From Ruminiclostridium cellulolyticum H10 (lineage in GTDB: Bacteria > Bacillota > Clostridia > Acetivibrionales > DSM-1351), in the NCBI RefSeq assembly GCF_000022065.1, contig NC_011898.1, forward strand, positions 781,501-845,500: a stretch of DNA of 64,000 nt, read 5' to 3'. Below are positions 17,288 to 26,300 of this stretch, piece by piece; the stretch's first letter is position 1, and each line of letters begins with the position of its first letter. The notes under the pieces are model-generated. The model was not told the origin of the DNA. It saw only the letters and a program-made list of their open reading frames with translations, and ran no database searches. A program made the position numbers and the translations under genes.

Positions 17288-18471
17288 CAAGGATAAATCA
17301 AAAGAACGGAGAAGAACTTTCTATTCTAGGTTTTGGGTGTATGAGGTTTCCCACCAGGGCAGGCGGGATAGACGAACCGAGAGCTATTAGGATGATACGT
17401 TATGCTATAGAAAAGGGAATTAATTATTTTGATACGGCTTATATTTACCATGGAGGGAAAAGTGAAAGCCTTCTGGGAAAAGCTTTAGCCGGAGGTTTTC
17501 GTGAAAAAGTCAAAATAGCTACAAAACTGCCTTCTTTTATGGTAAAGAATCTTGATAATGCAAAAAAAATATTCAATACACAATTGGAACGGCTTCAAAC
17601 GGACTATATTGACTATTATCTGCTACATATGCTTACAGACAAAGCAGGCTTCGACAGACTTGCAGATATGGGAGTATTGACGTGGATGGAAGAGCTTAAA
17701 GAAAAAGGTACCATAAAAAATATCGGGTTTTCCTTTCACGGAGCTAAAATTGAATTCGAACAGATTCTCAAGGCGTACCCTTGGGAGTTCTGCCAGATAC
17801 AATATAATTATATGGACGAAAATAATCAGGCCACAAAGGACGGATTATTACTGGCTAATGATATGGGAATACCTGTTATTGTCATGGAACCTTTAAGAGG
17901 AGGAAAGCTGGTTACAAACCTGCCGGAAGACGTAATAAAGGCATTCGCAGAATGCGACCGTGACAGGTCTCCGGCAGAATGGGCCTTGAGGTGGATTTGG
18001 AATCATCCTCAGGTAAACGTGGTTCTGTCTGGGATGAGCGATGAGGCACAGGTTGAAGATAATATAAGGATAGCCTCAGATTCGCATGCCAATTCCCTTA
18101 CGGATGAAGAACTTGGTGTCTTTGATAATGTCAAAAGGATATTACATGAAAGGACAAAAATACCATGTACGGCTTGCGGCTACTGTATGCCGTGTCCTGC
18201 AGGAGTTGACATACCGGGCTGCTTTTCACATTATAACGATAAGTACCTTATTAAAGATAAAGGAACAAGATTTCGGTATTATCGGAACTTAGGAGCAGTA
18301 GCAGCACAGCCTTCCTATGCTTCACAGTGTAAAGACTGCGGGAAATGTGAAAGTCATTGTCCTCAAAAAATAAGTATACGTTCCGAGCTTAAAACTGTCA
18401 GTAAGGAAATGGAAAGTGTATTTTATAAAGCAGGAATAGCAATTGCAAGGAAATTTATGAAAATCAAATAG
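17281..18471 (+). CDS. aldo/keto reductase with C-terminal 4Fe-4S domain
   Basis: The N-terminal 290 residues form an AKR barrel with the catalytic set Asp and Tyr in FDTAYIYHGG, Lys in KIATKLP and His in YYLLHM. The last 100 residues carry two ferredoxin-type Cys clusters, C-x2-C-x2-C-x3-C (CTACGYCMPCPAG) and CKDCGKCESHCPQ, so electrons may pass between iron-sulphur centres and a nicotinamide or the substrate. The length, 396 residues, is typical of this common anaerobe family, whose substrates are unknown. The ATG overlaps the preceding nitroreductase gene by 7 bp. A long hairpin separates the pair from smc. Confidence 0.9.
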   Translation: MLTRINQKNGEELSILGFGCMRFPTRAGGIDEPRAIRMIRYAIEKGINYFDTAYIYHGGKSESLLGKALAGGFREKVKIATKLPSFMVKNLDNAKKIFNTQLERLQTDYIDYYLLHMLTDKAGFDRLADMGVLTWMEELKEKGTIKNIGFSFHGAKIEFEQILKAYPWEFCQIQYNYMDENNQATKDGLLLANDMGIPVIVMEPLRGGKLVTNLPEDVIKAFAECDRDRSPAEWALRWIWNHPQVNVVLSGMSDEAQVEDNIRIASDSHANSLTDEELGVFDNVKRILHERTKIPCTACGYCMPCPAGVDIPGCFSHYNDKYLIKDKGTRFRYYRNLGAVAAQPSYASQCKDCGKCESHCPQKISIRSELKTVSKEMESVFYKAGIAIARKFMKIK

Positions 18472-18516
18472 AAATGTTAACCTTCCAATAAAACACAAAG
18501 TATGCTAGAATTATTG

Positions 18517-18554
18517 AATATTAAGTCATTTCTTTTTAGAAATGACTTAATATT
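18517..18554. terminator. 15-bp perfect hairpin upstream of smc
   Basis: Positions 18517-18531 pair perfectly with 18540-18554 around an 8-nt loop. The stem is AT-rich and followed by TATAC, not a long T-run, so it may be a weak terminator or an mRNA-end structure. Confidence 0.55.
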
Positions 18555-18601
18555 TATACATAAGAAAATTTACTACGCTTAATCAATTACAGGAGTTCGG
18601 T

Positions 18602-21600
18602 ATGTATTTAAGAAAACTTGAAATACAAGGATTTAAATCATTTGCAGATAAAATATCACTTGATTTTAATAACGGTATTACGGCAGTTGTAGGACCAAAC
18701 GGCAGCGGGAAAAGTAATATTAGTGATGCCGTAAGGTGGGTACTGGGTGAACAGAGTGCCAAAACATTAAGGGGAAGCAAGATGGAGGATATAATTTTTG
18801 CCGGCACTGAACACAGAAAGCCGGTCGGTTTTGCTGAGGTGTCGTTGACTATTGACAACACAGATAACTATCTTCCTGTTTCCTATAGTGAAGTAACTGT
18901 TACCAGAAGAGTATACCGTTCGGGAGAAAGTGAATATTACATAAACAAGACATCCTGCCGTCTTAAAGACATTCATGAGCTGTTTCTGGATACAGGAATA
19001 GGAAGGGATGGTTATTCAATAATAGGACAGGGCAGAGTTGATGAAATACTGAGCACCAAATCCGAGGATAGAAGGCTTATATTTGAAGAGGCTTCGGGTA
19101 TTATGAAGTACAAGGTAAGAAAGCAGGATGCAGAAAGAAAACTTCAACTTACCGAACAAAACCTTGTACGTATAAACGATATTATAAATGAACTTGAGTC
19201 TCAATTGGAACCGTTAAGAGAACAGTCCGAAGCAGCCAAGAAATATCTTACTTTACGTGAAAGCCTTAAGGATATGGAAATTAATGTTTATCTCAATAAT
19301 ATAGACAGGCTGAAGGAAAAAATAAAAGAGTATGAGACTCAATTTAAAGATATAAGAGATAACATAGAAGCCGAAGAGAGAAGACTGCGGAACATTACTG
19401 CTCAAAATCAGCAAAAGACGGAGCTCCTTAAAAATCTCGATGAGAGGATAACCGAAGCTAGAGAAAAGTTTTATGTAATTGAAGGAAATCTTGAAAAAAA
19501 CAGCTCTGAGGTCAAACTCAAAAATGAAAAAATAAACAGCCTTGGCGAAAACATTGTACGATTAAGTGAAGAAACTTCTGAAATCAACTCAAAGCTGGAG
19601 ATATTAAGCACAGAAGAGAAAAGCCGTCAGGGGAAAATAGAGTATCTTAACGGACAGTATAATGAATTCTCCAAAAAGCTTGAAAAATATCAGTCTGAAC
19701 TTGACGGAATTCTATCCACCCTTGGTGAAAATGAAAGAAACATAGAAATGCTTAAAGCAGGTATAATGGACAAGCTGGATATTCAATCGGATAAAAGAAC
19801 TCAGATAAACAACATTAAAAACCATATAGAAAACATTAGAAAAAGACAAAATTCCATAGGTACAGAAATCTATTCCCTTAAGCTTGAAAAAGATAAGGAT
19901 AATATGAAAAAAGAGGACTTGACTGAAAGTATAAGAAATACTGTTACTTTGATAAAACGTTCTAGGGAAAAGATTAATGAATTGAATAATGAGAAAACTG
20001 AATTGAAATCAACCCTTTCCGAGCTGGAAAAGCAGCATGGAAATGTAAAGACTGATATACAGGTAAAAACCTCCAGGCAAAAGATGCTTAAAGATATGGA
20101 AAACAGTATGGAGGGGTATAGCAGAAGTGTAAAAGAAATAATGACTGCTTGCAGACGGTCATCCGATCTAGGTAAAGGTATACACGGGACCGTTGCACAA
20201 CTGGTCGAGGTAGATAAGAAATATGAGACAGCCATAGAGATGACCCTTGGAAGTGCACTGCAGAACATAGTTACGTCTTCGGAGGGGGATGCAAAGAAAG
20301 CTATAGAATTTCTTAAAAGAAATAAAGTGGGAAGAGCTACTTTTCTGCCTATTACATCGGTAAAAGGAAAACGTCTTGATGACAGTACTTTACGCAGACT
20401 GGAAGATTGTCAGGGCTTTTGCGGAGTAGCATCGAATCTTGTAAACAGTGACCCTTCATATGCCGGAATAGTCTTAAACCTCTTGGGTAGGGTTATAGTC
20501 GTCGAAAATCTGGACAGTGGTATTAACATTGCAAGAAAATTCGGCTACAGCTTTAGAATTGTAACCCTGGAAGGAGATATATTAAGTACCAGCGGGTCAA
20601 TGTCAGGAGGAAGCACTGACCACAGGAGTTCAGGAATTTTAAACAGAAGCAGGGAAATCTCGGAACTGGAAACCATAATAGAAGGACTCAGAAAAGACGA
20701 GATCAAATATAATACAAAGATAAATGATGTCAGACAAATGCTGGAAGAAATAGACAGCGAGTTCGACGAGCATAGCAATAAGCTCAGGGACAGTGAGCTT
20801 ATTAAAACCAGAGACGAGAATCACCTTCAGATGATTGAGGATAATATTAAAAAGACCGAGGCCAAAATCGGTATGCTTATAAATGAGAAGGAACAAATGG
20901 TAAAGCAGGAGCAGGAAACTTTACTAGAACAGCAAAAATATGAATCCGAGCTTGAAGGCATAGAAACCGATATATCTCAAACAAAGGCAATAATTGCCGA
21001 GCATCAGGAGAAATTCAAAGCTGATCAGTCCGTAAGAGATGAATTACATCAAGAGATAACTGATTTTAAGATTTCGGTCAATTCAATAACAGAGAGTATA
21101 CAGAGTGTAAAAGAAAATCTGGATAGAATACAAGGAGAAAGAGAGTCCTTAACCAAAAGCTATACACGGAAACAGAACGAAATAAATAAAGCCAGCGCTG
21201 AAATTGATTTATTAAAGCAGGAGATAGGTGGTCTTGAAAATTCAAGCAGAAATTTGCAGGATGAAAAGACAGGAAAAACCTTGGAGATTGACAGATTGGT
21301 GGAAGAGAAAAAAGTTTTGGAGGAAGAATCAATAGACTTTATTGAAAAATTAAATACAACCAACAAGACAATCCATCTTTTGCATGAAGAATACAACAGA
21401 ATAGATATAAAAAAAGCGAAAGCTGAAGCAGAAATGAAATCAATTCAGGACAGAATGTGGGATGAATACGAGCTTACTTACAGTAATGCAGTTGAGCTTA
21501 AAAAAGAAATAGGAAACATATCTGAAGCCCAGAAGAGTATATCTGAATACAGGGCACAGATAAAAGCTCTTGGTCCGGTAAATGTTTCGTCCATAGATGA

Positions 21601-22174
21601 ATACATCAGGACAAAAGAGAGGTTTGAATTTATGTCTGTCCAGAAAAATGATATGGAGCAAGCCAAAGAAAAGCTCCATAAAATCATATATGAGATGGTT
21701 CAGGTAATGAAAAAGCAGTTTGTAGAACAGTTTAAGCTTATAAATGAGAATTTTGGAATAGTATATAAGGAGCTGTTCGGAGGAGGAAGAGCGGAGCTTA
21801 TAATTTCTGATCAGGACAATGTTCTTGAAAGCGGTATAGAGATTGAGGTTCAGCCCCCGGGAAAGAAACTTCAGAACATGATGCTTTTATCAGGTGGTGA
21901 ACGTGCCTTTACAGCTATAGCACTGTTATTTGCAATACTCAGGCTTAAACCTACACCTTTCTGTTTATTGGACGAAATAGAAGCTGCGTTAGATGATGCA
22001 AATGTATACAGATTCGGAGAATACCTGAAAAAGTATTCCAAAAATACCCAGTTTATAATGGTTACACACCGTAAGGGAACAATGGAGTCAGCTGACACTA
22101 TGTATGGAGTAACTATGCAGGAGCATGGTGTATCTAAGGTTGTTTCAATGAAAATGGGTGAATTGGCAAGCTAA
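18602..22174 (+). CDS. smc: chromosome segregation protein SMC
   Basis: SMC is the core of the SMC-ScpAB condensin complex, which loads at parS sites and compacts and segregates the chromosome. The 1190 residues have the standard order. An N-terminal head has Walker A GPNGSGKSN (about residues 32-40). Long coiled coils flank a hinge at about 510-680 (GTVAQLVEVDKKYETAIE through SMSGGSTDHRSSG). The C-terminal head has the ABC signature LLSGGERAFTAIALL and Walker B CLLDEIEAALDDANV. The ATG follows CAGGAG. ftsY starts 79 bp downstream, the conserved smc-ftsY order. rnc is unusually distant. Confidence 0.97.
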   Translation: MYLRKLEIQGFKSFADKISLDFNNGITAVVGPNGSGKSNISDAVRWVLGEQSAKTLRGSKMEDIIFAGTEHRKPVGFAEVSLTIDNTDNYLPVSYSEVTVTRRVYRSGESEYYINKTSCRLKDIHELFLDTGIGRDGYSIIGQGRVDEILSTKSEDRRLIFEEASGIMKYKVRKQDAERKLQLTEQNLVRINDIINELESQLEPLREQSEAAKKYLTLRESLKDMEINVYLNNIDRLKEKIKEYETQFKDIRDNIEAEERRLRNITAQNQQKTELLKNLDERITEAREKFYVIEGNLEKNSSEVKLKNEKINSLGENIVRLSEETSEINSKLEILSTEEKSRQGKIEYLNGQYNEFSKKLEKYQSELDGILSTLGENERNIEMLKAGIMDKLDIQSDKRTQINNIKNHIENIRKRQNSIGTEIYSLKLEKDKDNMKKEDLTESIRNTVTLIKRSREKINELNNEKTELKSTLSELEKQHGNVKTDIQVKTSRQKMLKDMENSMEGYSRSVKEIMTACRRSSDLGKGIHGTVAQLVEVDKKYETAIEMTLGSALQNIVTSSEGDAKKAIEFLKRNKVGRATFLPITSVKGKRLDDSTLRRLEDCQGFCGVASNLVNSDPSYAGIVLNLLGRVIVVENLDSGINIARKFGYSFRIVTLEGDILSTSGSMSGGSTDHRSSGILNRSREISELETIIEGLRKDEIKYNTKINDVRQMLEEIDSEFDEHSNKLRDSELIKTRDENHLQMIEDNIKKTEAKIGMLINEKEQMVKQEQETLLEQQKYESELEGIETDISQTKAIIAEHQEKFKADQSVRDELHQEITDFKISVNSITESIQSVKENLDRIQGERESLTKSYTRKQNEINKASAEIDLLKQEIGGLENSSRNLQDEKTGKTLEIDRLVEEKKVLEEESIDFIEKLNTTNKTIHLLHEEYNRIDIKKAKAEAEMKSIQDRMWDEYELTYSNAVELKKEIGNISEAQKSISEYRAQIKALGPVNVSSIDEYIRTKERFEFMSVQKNDMEQAKEKLHKIIYEMVQVMKKQFVEQFKLINENFGIVYKELFGGGRAELIISDQDNVLESGIEIEVQPPGKKLQNMMLLSGGERAFTAIALLFAILRLKPTPFCLLDEIEAALDDANVYRFGEYLKKYSKNTQFIMVTHRKGTMESADTMYGVTMQEHGVSKVVSMKMGELAS

Positions 22175-22253
22175 GCAAAAATAAATTTGTCTGTAAAAGA
22201 CATTTATATAGTAATGCGAGTATTATAAAATAAAATATCATACGGAGGCTGTA

Positions 22254-23162
22254 ATGGGATTTTTTGACAAACTAAAAGAAGGACTGCAAAAAACACGTAA
22301 AAGTATAACTGAAAAAATAGATCAGGTACTTGTATCTTTTGGAAAGGTTGATGAAGAGCTTTTTGAAGAACTAGAGGAGATATTGATTACTTCTGATATT
22401 GGAATAGATACAACAATGCGGGTTATAGAAGATTTAAAAGAAAAAGTAAAAGAAAGGAAGATAATTGATCCCAAGGATGTAAAAGGTCTGCTCAAGGAGT
22501 CTCTAAAGGAAATACTGGAAAAAGGCGGCAGTGAAATGAAGATTGGCACAAAGCCGTCTGTAATTATAGTAATAGGGGTAAATGGAGTTGGAAAGACAAC
22601 ATCCATAGGCAAAATTGCAAACTTGTATAAAAATCAGGGTAAAAAAGTACTTCTGGCTGCGGGAGATACATTCAGAGCAGCAGCCATTGACCAACTGGAA
22701 GTATGGGCACAAAGAGTCGGTACTGACATAATAATGCATAAGGAGGGTTCAGACCCGGCTGCTGTTATATTTGATGCCGTTCAGGCTGCAAAATCCAGAA
22801 ACGCAGACCTTCTGATATGTGATACTGCAGGAAGGCTTCACACCAAAAAGAATCTTATGGAGGAACTTAAAAAGATTTCAAGGGTACTTGACAGGGAACT
22901 CCCGGGGGCAGACAGGGAAACACTGCTTGTACTTGACGCCACCACAGGCCAGAACGCCATATCACAAGCCAAAACCTTCAGTGAAACCTCTGATATTACA
23001 GGCATAGTACTAACGAAATTGGATGGAACTGCCAAAGGAGGAATAGTTATAGCTATAAAATCAGAGCTTGATATACCTGTAAAACTAATCGGTGTAGGGG
23101 AACAGTTGGACGATCTTCAGAAATTTGATGCAGAAGAATTTGTAGAAGCCCTGTTTTCTTAG
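22254..23162 (+). CDS. ftsY: signal recognition particle receptor FtsY
   Basis: FtsY is the membrane-associated receptor for the SRP, pairing with Ffh (also in this window at 39111). It is a 302-residue NG-domain GTPase: N-domain helices over residues 1-90, then G1 GVNGVGKTTS, the G2 DTFRAAA segment, G3 DTAGR, G4 TKLDGTAKGG and the C-terminal GVGEQLDDLQ. It lacks the long acidic A domain of enterobacterial FtsY, as usual in Firmicutes. CGGAGG precedes the ATG. Position after smc is conserved in this phylum. Confidence 0.96.
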   Translation: MGFFDKLKEGLQKTRKSITEKIDQVLVSFGKVDEELFEELEEILITSDIGIDTTMRVIEDLKEKVKERKIIDPKDVKGLLKESLKEILEKGGSEMKIGTKPSVIIVIGVNGVGKTTSIGKIANLYKNQGKKVLLAAGDTFRAAAIDQLEVWAQRVGTDIIMHKEGSDPAAVIFDAVQAAKSRNADLLICDTAGRLHTKKNLMEELKKISRVLDRELPGADRETLLVLDATTGQNAISQAKTFSETSDITGIVLTKLDGTAKGGIVIAIKSELDIPVKLIGVGEQLDDLQKFDAEEFVEALFS

Positions 23163-23190
23163 TATTTGAACATGAAGGGAGAATAGTAAA

Positions 23191-26028
23191 ATGGAAGAAG
23201 TATATGATTATTACAAAGAAAAAGATAAGAAGCAGAAAAATGGCAAAGGTTACAAAGGTAAAATTGCGGCCTTGATTACTTTGGCAATTATAGTGGTTTT
23301 TGCAATAATAGGAAGCTCTATATACATGGAGCTGATTCAGCTGAAGGAGTTAAACCCAAATGCTGATTACACTACCGTTTATACCAAAAATCTATTATAC
23401 AAGACAATATTCTTTATAATCAGTTTTGTAATTATCACCTTATTTGTATTTATTACAAACAAGGTAACGGGAAATAACCTTAAAAAGTACTTTAAAAATA
23501 ATAACCTAGAGCAGAGGCGATTGGTAAACGCTCCTGTTGCATTTGTAATAGGTATACTAGGAGCTTTTATTACCAAGGAATTCTTTTTTAACAAAGCACT
23601 CCTGTTTTTAAATTCAGCTAATTTTGGTATAAAAGACCCTCAATTCGGACAGGACATTGGGTACTACATGTTTCAGAGACCTTTTTATATGTCTCTGTTT
23701 AATTTTATATCGAATTTGTGGCTGTTCCTGGTATTTTACACGGCTGTATACTATTTAATTGTATTGATGACAGCTTTAAACAACACCTTATCCACTAAAG
23801 ATCTCAAGGATAAGACCATTTTAAGACATAATTTGATAAATATAGCAGTCTTCTTTGTACTAAAAACTATTTCCTTCAAATTTCAAAGAGAATCGCTGCT
23901 TTATACAAACTTTACAAATAAGGACATAACCGGAGCGGGCTACGTTGATACAAATATTTGGATAAAGTACTATACAGTAGCTCCTGTAATTGTACTTGTC
24001 ATTGTTTTATTGGCGGGTTTCTTTATGTGGAAGGGCAAGCTAAAGAAGTCGGCTATTGTAATTGCTGCTTTCCCTACAATTTTTATTTTACTTACATTGG
24101 TTTCATCCATTATACAAAATGCAATTGTCGGACCCAACGAAATTGAATTCGAAGACAAATATCTTAAAAACAATATGACTGAAACAAGGGCAGCTTTCGG
24201 ACTTGACAAAATTCAACCCTACGATTTCAACAAAATAGAGGAACTAACTCCTGAAATAATAAACAACAACAGAAATACCGTGGATAATATACGTGTAGTC
24301 GACTATATACCTACATTAAACAGTAACAAACAGCTCCAGAGCAATACAAACTTTTACACATTTCATAACGGAGATATCTTAAACTACACAGTAAACGGTA
24401 AAGAAATACCTGTACTTATTTCTGCCAGAGAAATAAACACTGACTATCTGCGGAACCAAAACTTTGTTAATAAAACCTTCAAATATACACATGGTTATGG
24501 TGTCGTTGTAAATCCCATAAATAAATTAACGGCGCAGGGACAGGTTGAGTTTTTAATCAGCGGCCTGAAAATGGACACCGTCGACCAGGTTAACCTGAAG
24601 GTTACCGAGCCAAGGATTTACTACGGACAGTTAACAAACAACTACGTCATAGTAAATCCCAAAAGTGCTAAGAAGCTAACTGAAATAGATTATGATGGAA
24701 CGACTGTCAGTTATTTTGATGAAACAGGAAACAAGTACGAGAAAATTAAAATGAACCTTTTGAACAGGATACTGTTTTCGATTAAATATGCAGATACCAA
24801 CCTTTTGGTATCCAGCAATATATCATCTGACTCTAAAATTCTATTGAATAGAAATGTTGTAGAAAGGGCCCAGAAAGGCATACCTTTTTTAAAAGTTGAT
24901 TCCGATCCTGCATTGAATATAACTGCCGACGGAAAGCTTGTATGGGTTCTGGATGCTTATAGCATATCAAACAACTATCCGTATTCACAGTACTATTATA
25001 CACAGTCGGAGGATAATGATCTTCAATCTCTTAACGGAATAAATTACATAAGGAATTCCGTTAAAGTAACTGTTGATGCCTATGACGGTACAGTGAAGTA
25101 TTACATTATAGATAATGAAGACCCTATAATAAAAGCTTATCAAAGTGTGTATCCGGGACTTTTTACAAAGGATGAATTTCCGGCAGACCTTGCGTCTCAT
25201 ATAAGGTATCCTGAAACCCTTTTCAAGCTTCAGACTGAGGTACTGAAGAAATACCATCTTGACCCCAAAAAGGAAGATAATATATCAACCTTTTATACAG
25301 GACAGGATGAATGGAATATTGCAAAATATCCGGATCAAAACAACGAAAGCGGAGCAAAGGATATTGACGCCTATTATAACATGGTAAAACTCCCGGGAGA
25401 TATCGGTAAAAAAGAGGAACTCATTCTTATGAGGCCATTCACACCTTCGGGAGAGAAGCATAACATGGTATCATGGCTGGCAGTTCGTAATGATATGGAA
25501 AACTATGGGAAAATGATATTATTTAACTTCCCGAAAAATACAAATATTCTCGGTCCGGACCAGTTTGAGGTAAATATTAACCAGATTAGTGAAATATCCG
25601 AGGATATGACACTGTGGGGACAGGGTGGCTCAAAGGTATTTAAGGGAAGTCTTCTGGTAATTCCTATAGAAAACAGTATTCTGTATGTTGAACCAATATA
25701 TATACAGTCAAACAGTGCATCATCTATCCCGCAGGTTAAAAGGGTCGTAGTGGGTTACCAACAGGGAGCGGATTTCAAGCACGGTATAGGAGATAATCTT
25801 GATAGTGCTATAGACGATCTGTTTAAAGGCAGTGTAAAGCCGTCTGGTGAAAAAACTCAGACCATTAACCCAGAAAATCAGAATGATGAAGGTCATGAAG
25901 CTGTTACGCCACCGGATAAATCACAAAGTATTGACCAGAAGAAACTTGACGAATTGCAGCAAAAGCTTGATCAACTCATGAAACAGTCACAGGAGATTAA
26001 TGACCTTTTAAAAAGCTTGAGAAAATAA
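23191..26028 (+). CDS. UPF0182 family membrane protein
   Basis: This large integral membrane protein of unknown function belongs to the UPF0182/COG1615 family. The 945 residues open with a Lys-rich cytoplasmic tail and then about seven hydrophobic segments in the first 320 residues. A long extracytoplasmic part follows with Y-I-P-T-L, D-Y-I and Y-V-E-P-I-Y-I-Q type family patches. The last 80 residues are a hydrophilic linker (Q-N-D-E-G-H) ending in a coiled-coil-like KKLDELQQKLDQLMKQ. AGGGAG precedes the ATG, 28 bp after ftsY. The operon with ftsY may be incidental. A terminator follows the gene. Confidence 0.88.
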   Translation: MEEVYDYYKEKDKKQKNGKGYKGKIAALITLAIIVVFAIIGSSIYMELIQLKELNPNADYTTVYTKNLLYKTIFFIISFVIITLFVFITNKVTGNNLKKYFKNNNLEQRRLVNAPVAFVIGILGAFITKEFFFNKALLFLNSANFGIKDPQFGQDIGYYMFQRPFYMSLFNFISNLWLFLVFYTAVYYLIVLMTALNNTLSTKDLKDKTILRHNLINIAVFFVLKTISFKFQRESLLYTNFTNKDITGAGYVDTNIWIKYYTVAPVIVLVIVLLAGFFMWKGKLKKSAIVIAAFPTIFILLTLVSSIIQNAIVGPNEIEFEDKYLKNNMTETRAAFGLDKIQPYDFNKIEELTPEIINNNRNTVDNIRVVDYIPTLNSNKQLQSNTNFYTFHNGDILNYTVNGKEIPVLISAREINTDYLRNQNFVNKTFKYTHGYGVVVNPINKLTAQGQVEFLISGLKMDTVDQVNLKVTEPRIYYGQLTNNYVIVNPKSAKKLTEIDYDGTTVSYFDETGNKYEKIKMNLLNRILFSIKYADTNLLVSSNISSDSKILLNRNVVERAQKGIPFLKVDSDPALNITADGKLVWVLDAYSISNNYPYSQYYYTQSEDNDLQSLNGINYIRNSVKVTVDAYDGTVKYYIIDNEDPIIKAYQSVYPGLFTKDEFPADLASHIRYPETLFKLQTEVLKKYHLDPKKEDNISTFYTGQDEWNIAKYPDQNNESGAKDIDAYYNMVKLPGDIGKKEELILMRPFTPSGEKHNMVSWLAVRNDMENYGKMILFNFPKNTNILGPDQFEVNINQISEISEDMTLWGQGGSKVFKGSLLVIPIENSILYVEPIYIQSNSASSIPQVKRVVVGYQQGADFKHGIGDNLDSAIDDLFKGSVKPSGEKTQTINPENQNDEGHEAVTPPDKSQSIDQKKLDELQQKLDQLMKQSQEINDLLKSLRK

Positions 26029-26046
26029 GTAATTATTAGTATTTAT

Positions 26047-26083
26047 GGGGGTAGCTTCCTTAAATGGATCTATTCCCTTTTTT
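26047..26083 (+). terminator. terminator after the UPF0182 gene
   Basis: An 8-bp stem with two G-U pairs (26047-26054 with 26070-26077) leads straight into TTTTTT at 26078-26083. Confidence 0.7.
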
Positions 26084-26097
26084 GTTGTAGAAAAATG

Positions 26098-26125
26098 TTG
26101 CTAAATTATAAAAAAGGTATATAAT
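26098..26125 (+). promoter_or_regulatory. promoter for the KimA-like gene
   Basis: TTGCTA at 26098-26103 and a consensus TATAAT at 26120-26125 are 16 bp apart. The leader to the ATG would be about 170 nt. Confidence 0.5.
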
Positions 26126-26200
26126 ACTATGTTATCAATAGAATATTATTTATTAATTTTGCTATTGAAAATTAAGTAGAAAAGTATTAGAATACAATAA

Positions 26201-26234
26201 GCATTTTGCCATAATCTTCCTTGATGCAAAATGC
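26201..26234 (+). other. 9-bp hairpin in the leader of the KimA-like gene
   Basis: gcattttgc at 26201-26209 pairs with gcaaaatgc at 26226-26234 across a 16-nt loop. No recognisable riboswitch motif surrounds it. Confidence 0.45.
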
Positions 26235-26254
26235 AGAGAAGTTAATTAATCGAG

Positions 26255-26280
26255 TGAAAGTAAAGCTTGAAAGTAAAGCT
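26255..26280 (+). repeat. perfect 13-bp tandem direct repeat before kimA-like gene
   Basis: tgaaagtaaagct occurs twice head to tail at 26255-26267 and 26268-26280, ending 20 bp before the start codon. It could be a regulator site or simple replication slippage. Confidence 0.75.
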
Positions 26281-26300
26281 GAATAAATGGTGAGGCATTT

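Noticed and set aside
18602-22174. Several minus-strand ORFs inside smc
   Set aside because: They are shadows of the coiled-coil coding sequence and lack ribosome sites and recognisable domains.
26084-26300. Cyclic di-AMP (ydaO-type) riboswitch before the KimA-like gene
   Set aside because: The conserved ydaO core motifs are not visible in the leader.
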